A stretch of DNA of 9,300 nt, taken from positions 1-9,300 of the forward strand of contig NZ_JAVHLH010000097.1 in the NCBI RefSeq assembly GCF_031082345.1. Reading direction: 5' to 3'. This document shows positions 6,701-9,300 of this stretch, piece after piece; the stretch's first letter is position 1; each line of letters begins with the position of its first letter. Under the pieces are notes generated by a model. The model did not search any database. It was not told where the DNA came from and worked only from the letters and a program-made list of their open reading frames with translations. Made by a program: the position numbers and the translations under genes. Source of the stretch: Brevundimonas sp. (GTDB taxonomy: Bacteria > Pseudomonadota > Alphaproteobacteria > Caulobacterales > Caulobacteraceae).

Positions 6701-7344
6701 AAGCCCGATGCCCGTTCGATCGCGTCGAGGGTGACGGCGGCGACCCGCGCGCGATCGTCCTCGTGAACGAGCCCCAGAACGTCGACGCAGGCGTCCGGTT
6801 CGGTCACGCCCCAGAACCGCCTGAGCGCCTGGTTAAGGTGCACGCAGTTTCCCGCTTCGTCGCTCATCCACAGCATGACGGGCGCCTGCTCGCTGATCAG
6901 GTGCAGGCGGTTTTCGCTCTCGCTGATCCGGTCGGCGGACAGGCGCAGCGCGTCGATCGAGGCGTCCAGTCGCCAGAGCACCTTGCGCAGCGAGGCGGCG
7001 ACGACGGCGGCGAACAGGCCGACAACCACAAAGTTGGTCGTGGCGATCACGCCCATGCGGTTGGAGACGCCGGTTCCGATCGCGTCCCAGCCGAGAAGGG
7101 CCCAGCCGCCGAACAGGCACGCGAGCAGACTCACCGTCCCCGCCAGACGCCCGCCCGCGAGGGCCGCCACGATGACGGCGGGCAACAGGATCATGAAGCC
7201 GGTGACGTTGGCGTAGAAGGCCGACAGCGCCATGCGGACCGCCAGCATGGCCGCGGCGCTACCCAGGCCGATCAGCACCTGGGTCCACCAGGCGCGCGGA
7301 CGAATCCGCGCGAGCCGCGTCACGCCCGCGTCGATATCCACCAT
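3703..7344 (-). CDS. Hybrid sensor histidine kinase: membrane domain, four PAS, GAF, kinase and receiver
   Basis: A 1213-residue membrane sensor. Domains in order: a multi-pass DUF4118-like membrane region (about 20-118); PAS 1 (about 141-258) and PAS 2 (265-388), PAS_3-like with [12 protein letters not shown]; a GAF domain (about 398-556); PAS 3 (563-683) and PAS 4 (690-808); a coiled linker; HisKA with the phosphoacceptor His856 in GGVAHDFNN; and HATPase with N-box NLVVNARDA (964-972), DNGSGM (1008-1013), FEPFFTTK (1022-1029) and GKGTGLGLS (1032-1040). A C-terminal receiver has the acidic pair Asp1101-Asp1102, phosphoacceptor Asp1144 in LTDVVMPGG, Thr1172 and Lys1194 in VRKPY. All catalytic residues are present, so it should be active. 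The ligand is unknown. ATG 7344 precedes the membrane domain; the frame extends to 7488, past the promoter, and a TTG at 7371 is an alternative start. A perfect EcfG-type promoter lies upstream. Confidence 0.95.
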   Translation of the reverse strand: MVDIDAGVTRLARIRPRAWWTQVLIGLGSAAAMLAVRMALSAFYANVTGFMILLPAVIVAALAGGRLAGTVSLLACLFGGWALLGWDAIGTGVSNRMGVIATTNFVVVGLFAAVVAASLRKVLWRLDASIDALRLSADRISESENRLHLISEQAPVMLWMSDEAGNCVHLNQALRRFWGVTEPDACVDVLGLVHEDDRARVAAVTLDAIERASGFEVEARYRRADGEWRILSTEARPRIDADGRFLGMIGVNVDVTGARAAEAALRESEARFRLMADTAPSPVWLTNAGGEVEFVNAALVDFYGRPPEGIMGHVWREAIHPDDLESVNAAQAKARPQHRPYGFEARFRRTDGAWRWMRIAVNPRFDANGVFMGYVGMSFDVTDTREAIEAMARQERRQSFLLALADSLRDLSSSDDIMAEVERALGSELKAQRVGFGEVDQERRQVTMSRDWTADVASARGQFSLEDLGADLIADLAAGQAVRISDVRKDPRTRDVGDIFKRLQTRSLMRAPLIRGGRLRAFLYAHDSRVRDWTDEEVELLQEVAGRTWTEIERTRAEAEVRESEERFRAIADTAPVLIWVTQQDRTRAFVNQAYVAYSGGSYEEARLLDWRAIIHPDDQDRVLEESLAGEGTGQPFSMEARYLRHDGEYRWLKSFSRPRFGASGEVIGFVGVAFDVTDIREAQARLLESETRFRTVADSAPALIWMTDENAAITFGNRRFRTFFGVESDEDLGAGWSRLAHPDDRADFEAAYQHAFANRDRFEGVVRVNHPQMGLRWLRCEGVPRFDGAGQFQGYVGANIDVTEAKRAEDDLKRINELLEERVGEALAEKAKAEADLMHAQRMEAVGRLTGGVAHDFNNLLTVVIGALDMMLRSPADAARQKKLGEAALSAARRGERLTHQLLAFSRRQALRPEPTDLNGLIRESEPLLRRALGEAIDFKLKLRRGGARVSVDPAQFEAALLNLVVNARDALGDRGKVTVQTLGCPVAEGEIAELPPGDYVCVTVSDNGSGMPAEVIERVFEPFFTTKAVGKGTGLGLSQVYGFARQSGGGVRVTSKVGRGTEVRLYLPPLTETERAESAPTPVELRAVAAGRRLLLVEDDPGVAAVAQELLEGLGLEVRSAENAPQALELLHKERFDVMLTDVVMPGGMTGIELAREAARTWPDLRIVLTSGYAGDDVDAALADAPWPFVRKPYSGEQLAAVLGDLPTGAV

Positions 7345-7405
7345 CCGCCGAAGCCCACTGATCGCGCCCAAATGACCCCCGCTCGCGCGTACGCGACCGA
7401 CGCAA

Positions 7406-7430
7406 AACGTACCGGCCTCGTTTGCGTTCC
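7406..7430 (-). promoter_or_regulatory. EcfG (general stress sigma factor) type promoter of the hybrid kinase
   Basis: Read on the minus strand, GGAAC at 7430-7426 and CGTT at 7409-7406 are separated by exactly 16 bases, a perfect match to the alphaproteobacterial EcfG consensus. The transcript would start near 7400, leaving a leader of about 55 bases before the ATG at 7344. It implies that the kinase is produced as part of the general stress response. Confidence 0.75.
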
Positions 7431-7633
7431 GGCAAGCGTGGCGTTTGCGGCAGGCGAGGCGTCGGTCTTGCGCCGCGGGCCGGCCCACCCGATTTCAGGG
7501 TCTGCGGCTTGGCGCTGATGGTCGCCCGGAAGACTTTGACCCTTGACCGGGCGGGGATATTCCGCCTGAAAACCGCCTCGCTTGGAGGCTATTGGACGGT
7601 GTCCGGCGTCGTCGCCGGAGCAGGGAGCTGGAT
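7431..7633. other. Intergenic region upstream of the second wall hydrolase
   Basis: No supported gene. CGTTTGCG occurs at 7442-7449 and again at 7419-7426 within the kinase promoter. A possible housekeeping promoter for the rightward hydrolase is TTGACC at 7536-7541 with TATTCC at 7558-7563 (16-base spacing), a weak match. No GGAAC-N16/17-CGTT motif faces the hydrolase. A GGAGG at 7584-7588 precedes a TTG at 7592 by only three bases, which is too close for a good start. Confidence 0.35.
7622..7627 (+). promoter_or_regulatory. Ribosome binding site that selects the TTG start of the second hydrolase
   Basis: AGGGAG at 7622-7627 lies six bases before TTG 7634-7636. The in-frame ATG at 7658 has only AGGA at 7640-7643, about 14 bases away, and the TTG at 7592 has its GGAGG too close. 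The six-base spacing makes 7634 the preferred start. Confidence 0.5.
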
Positions 7634-8815
7634 TTGGCCAGGATCGACTGGACATCGATGCTGAAGAGGACGCGCCGGCTCGCCGCCGCCGCGCCCGCCG
7701 CCGTGGCCGCCGTCGGCGTCGCCATGGCCGCCAGTTCGACGGTCCGTCCCGAGATCGATCGTCGGGCCGAAGTCGTCCGCCAGCTGACCGACGGCGACCT
7801 GACCAGCCGGGGCCTGGCCGCCATCACGGCGCGCATGACGCCGTCGCAGCTCGCCATCGCCATGCGCCACGACCCGAGCGTTCGCCGCGCCGCCCTCTAC
7901 GGTCTCACGCCCGGCTGGGAGAGCCTGTCCCTCGGCGGCAAGCCGTCGCTGGATTTCGGCGCCTCCGGGCTCGAGGCCCAGAAGCTGAACGCCGACATGC
8001 CGGTCTCGGGCCTTCTGCGGCCGGCCCAGCCGTTCGCCTTCAAGCCGGCCACGGCCGAGGATCGCCGCCGCGCCGTCCGCTGCCTGACCCAGGCCATCTA
8101 TTACGAGGCGGCGCTCGAGCCGACCGACGGCCAGGAGGCGGTGGCCCAGGTCATCCTCAACCGCGTCCGCGACCCCAACTACGCCAACTCCGTCTGCGGC
8201 GTGGTCTATGAGGGCGCCGAGCGCGTCACCGGCTGCCAGTTCAGCTTCACCTGCGACGGCTCGCTGGCCCAGGGTCCGGTCGCCTGGGCCTGGACCCGCG
8301 CCGCCCGCGTCGCCGAGCGCGCGCTGGCGGGCCATGTCGCCGCCAAGGTCGGCACGGCCACCCACTACCACGCCAACTACGTCCACCCGTGGTGGGCCCC
8401 GACGCTGAACAAGCTGACCCAGATCGGGGCGCACATCTTCTATCGCTGGAAGGGCGTCTACGGCGAGCCGGCGGCGTTCCGCCAGGCCTACTCCGGCCGC
8501 GAGCCCCTCATCGACGAGGCCCGCTTCGCCCGCCCGCGTCTGCAGATCGTCTCCGCCGCCGAGGCCGAAGCCGCCCTGGCCGAAGCCGCCGCCGAGGGCG
8601 AGACCGCCGCGCGCACGGTTGTCATCGACGGCCGGACCCGGGTCGTTGGCGTCGCCTCACTCGGCGGGCGGCAGCAGCCGACTGCCGAGCAGATCGCCGA
8701 GATCAATCAACGCCTGGCGGCCTTCGAAGCCCCCGCCAAGGCTCCGGTCCCCAGTCCGCCGCCGCCCGGCGTGACGGTCATGGACGTCGAGGAAGTGGGC
8801 CGCCCCGCGTCCTGA
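7634..8815 (+). CDS. SleB/CwlJ-family cell wall hydrolase, membrane anchored (second paralogue)
   Basis: A second SleB (Hydrolase_2) peptidoglycan hydrolase, 393 residues from TTG 7634. A basic N-terminus (LKRTRR) precedes a hydrophobic Ala/Val segment (about 16-33), probably an uncleaved anchor or signal. A linker with LAIAMRHDP (73-81) leads to the catalytic domain (about 145-285): [11 protein letters not shown] with probable catalytic Glu158, [46 protein letters not shown] and HIFYRWKG. Cysteines 150, 188, 201 and 207 match those of the first paralogue with a constant one-residue offset. The C-terminal 100 residues differ: an Ala/Glu-rich helix (about 305-325), then a proline stretch PSPPPPG, instead of the first paralogue's Pro/Ala tail. 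It is divergent from the hybrid kinase and followed after 78 bases by a PAS-domain gene. Substrate and physiological role are not shown. Confidence 0.88.
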   Translation: MARIDWTSMLKRTRRLAAAAPAAVAAVGVAMAASSTVRPEIDRRAEVVRQLTDGDLTSRGLAAITARMTPSQLAIAMRHDPSVRRAALYGLTPGWESLSLGGKPSLDFGASGLEAQKLNADMPVSGLLRPAQPFAFKPATAEDRRRAVRCLTQAIYYEAALEPTDGQEAVAQVILNRVRDPNYANSVCGVVYEGAERVTGCQFSFTCDGSLAQGPVAWAWTRAARVAERALAGHVAAKVGTATHYHANYVHPWWAPTLNKLTQIGAHIFYRWKGVYGEPAAFRQAYSGREPLIDEARFARPRLQIVSAAEAEAALAEAAAEGETAARTVVIDGRTRVVGVASLGGRQQPTAEQIAEINQRLAAFEAPAKAPVPSPPPPGVTVMDVEEVGRPAS

Positions 8816-8893
8816 AGATCGAGCCAATGCAACGCTTTGGGGGCCTTGCGCATTGTGCTGTCCCCGAGTGCGACGCGCCGTCATTGAGGCTCC

Positions 8894-9300
8894 GTGACCC
8901 AATCCGACCCGAACGGCGACTCCTCCGTCGAGCGCCAGCTGGCCCAGACCGTCAAGGCTCTGGCCGAGAGCGAAGCCCGGTTCCGCGCCATCGCGGATTC
9001 CATGCCCCAGATGGTGTGGTCGACCCGCGCCGACGGCTTCCACGACTACTACAACGCCCGCTGGTACGAATTCACCGGCGTGCCCGCCGGCTCGACCGAT
9101 GGCGAAGGCTGGAACGGCATGTTCCACCCCGAGGATCAGCCGCGGGCGTTCGCGCTCTGGCGCCGCTGCCTCGAGACCGGCGAGCCGTATGAGATCGAAT
9201 ACCGGCTGCGTCGCCACGACGGCGTCTACCGCTGGACCCTGGGCCGCGCCCGACCGATCCGCGACGGGTCGGGCGAGATCACCCGCTGGTTCGGCACCTG
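8894..9300 (+). CDS. PAS-domain protein, probable sensor histidine kinase (N-terminus only)
   Basis: 135 residues are visible before the window ends. The GTG at 8894 is preceded by GAGG at 8886-8889, and an in-frame TGA at 8885-8887 rules out any earlier start. After a short polar N-terminus and a helix (LAQTVKALAESEARFRAIAD, 16-35) comes one PAS_3-type domain: MPQMVWSTRADG, YYNARWYEFTGV, MFHPEDQPRA, YEIEYRLRRHDGVYRWTLGR and, at the edge, ITRWFGT. There is no membrane segment, so it appears cytosolic. This PAS type is common at the start of HWE and HisKA_2 kinases in alphaproteobacteria, but no kinase domain is inside the window, so the kinase call is inference. The ESEARFRAIAD linker resembles those of the hybrid kinase at 3703-7344. 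Confidence 0.8.
   Translation, partial: MTQSDPNGDSSVERQLAQTVKALAESEARFRAIADSMPQMVWSTRADGFHDYYNARWYEFTGVPAGSTDGEGWNGMFHPEDQPRAFALWRRCLETGEPYEIEYRLRRHDGVYRWTLGRARPIRDGSGEITRWFGT

Noticed and set aside
6331..7518. A 395-codon open frame on the plus strand
   Set aside because: It is antisense to the kinase PAS and membrane region, crosses the kinase promoter and has repetitive Gly/Arg/Asp-rich composition without family features.
7320..7655. A 111-codon minus-strand frame across the kinase and hydrolase intergenic region
   Set aside because: It overlaps the kinase promoter and the start of the kinase in another frame, and its product shows no plausible domain.
1..9300. CRISPR arrays, tRNA/rRNA genes, insertion sequences, attachment sites or phage genes
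   Set aside because: I saw no direct-repeat arrays, cloverleaf-like sequences, transposase motifs or terminal repeats; composition is uniform apart from the intergenic region near 2700-2840.

Overview
The window is GC-rich (strong G/C preference at third codon positions) and looks like chromosomal DNA of an alphaproteobacterium, most likely Caulobacterales (Caulobacter/Brevundimonas/Phenylobacterium type). The grounds are alphaproteobacterial SleB-type wall hydrolases, a DUF6481-like coiled-coil protein, a PAS-rich hybrid kinase, and perfect matches to the promoter consensus of EcfG, the alphaproteobacterial general stress sigma factor. I see no rRNA, tRNA, CRISPR array, insertion sequence or phage gene.

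Layout. 1-974: the edge of an upstream gene (strand uncertain), then nadC, the NAD-biosynthesis phosphoribosyltransferase. 979-1604: an EcfG-type promoter, a 65-residue hydrophilic protein of unknown function, and a possible second small ORF starting one base after its stop. 1427-2551 (minus): a membrane-anchored SleB-family cell-wall hydrolase. 2552-2997: intergenic DNA ending in a second EcfG-type promoter. 2998-3183: a 61-residue glycine-zipper lipoprotein. 3184-3343: a leader with hairpins. 3344-3706: a charged DUF6481-like protein that ends convergently with 3703-7344 (minus), a 1213-residue hybrid histidine kinase (membrane domain, four PAS, GAF, kinase, receiver). 7345-7633: divergent intergenic region with the third EcfG-type promoter, which drives the kinase. 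7634-8815: a second SleB-family hydrolase. 8894-9300: the N-terminal PAS domain of a probable second sensor kinase, cut by the window end.

How it fits together. The motif GGAAC-N16-CGTT occurs exactly three times by my reading of both strands. Each copy lies 27-73 bases upstream of a start codon and points into the gene: the small hydrophilic protein, the lipoprotein and the hybrid kinase. This suggests an envelope and general-stress neighbourhood: a stress-induced sensor kinase, a stress-induced lipoprotein and a small hydrophilic protein, interleaved with two peptidoglycan hydrolases and a PAS sensor. The promoter matches are read directly. Control by EcfG and any functional link to the hydrolases are inference. 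No wholly new multi-gene system is demonstrable here; the stress-promoter cluster is the strongest unexpected signal.
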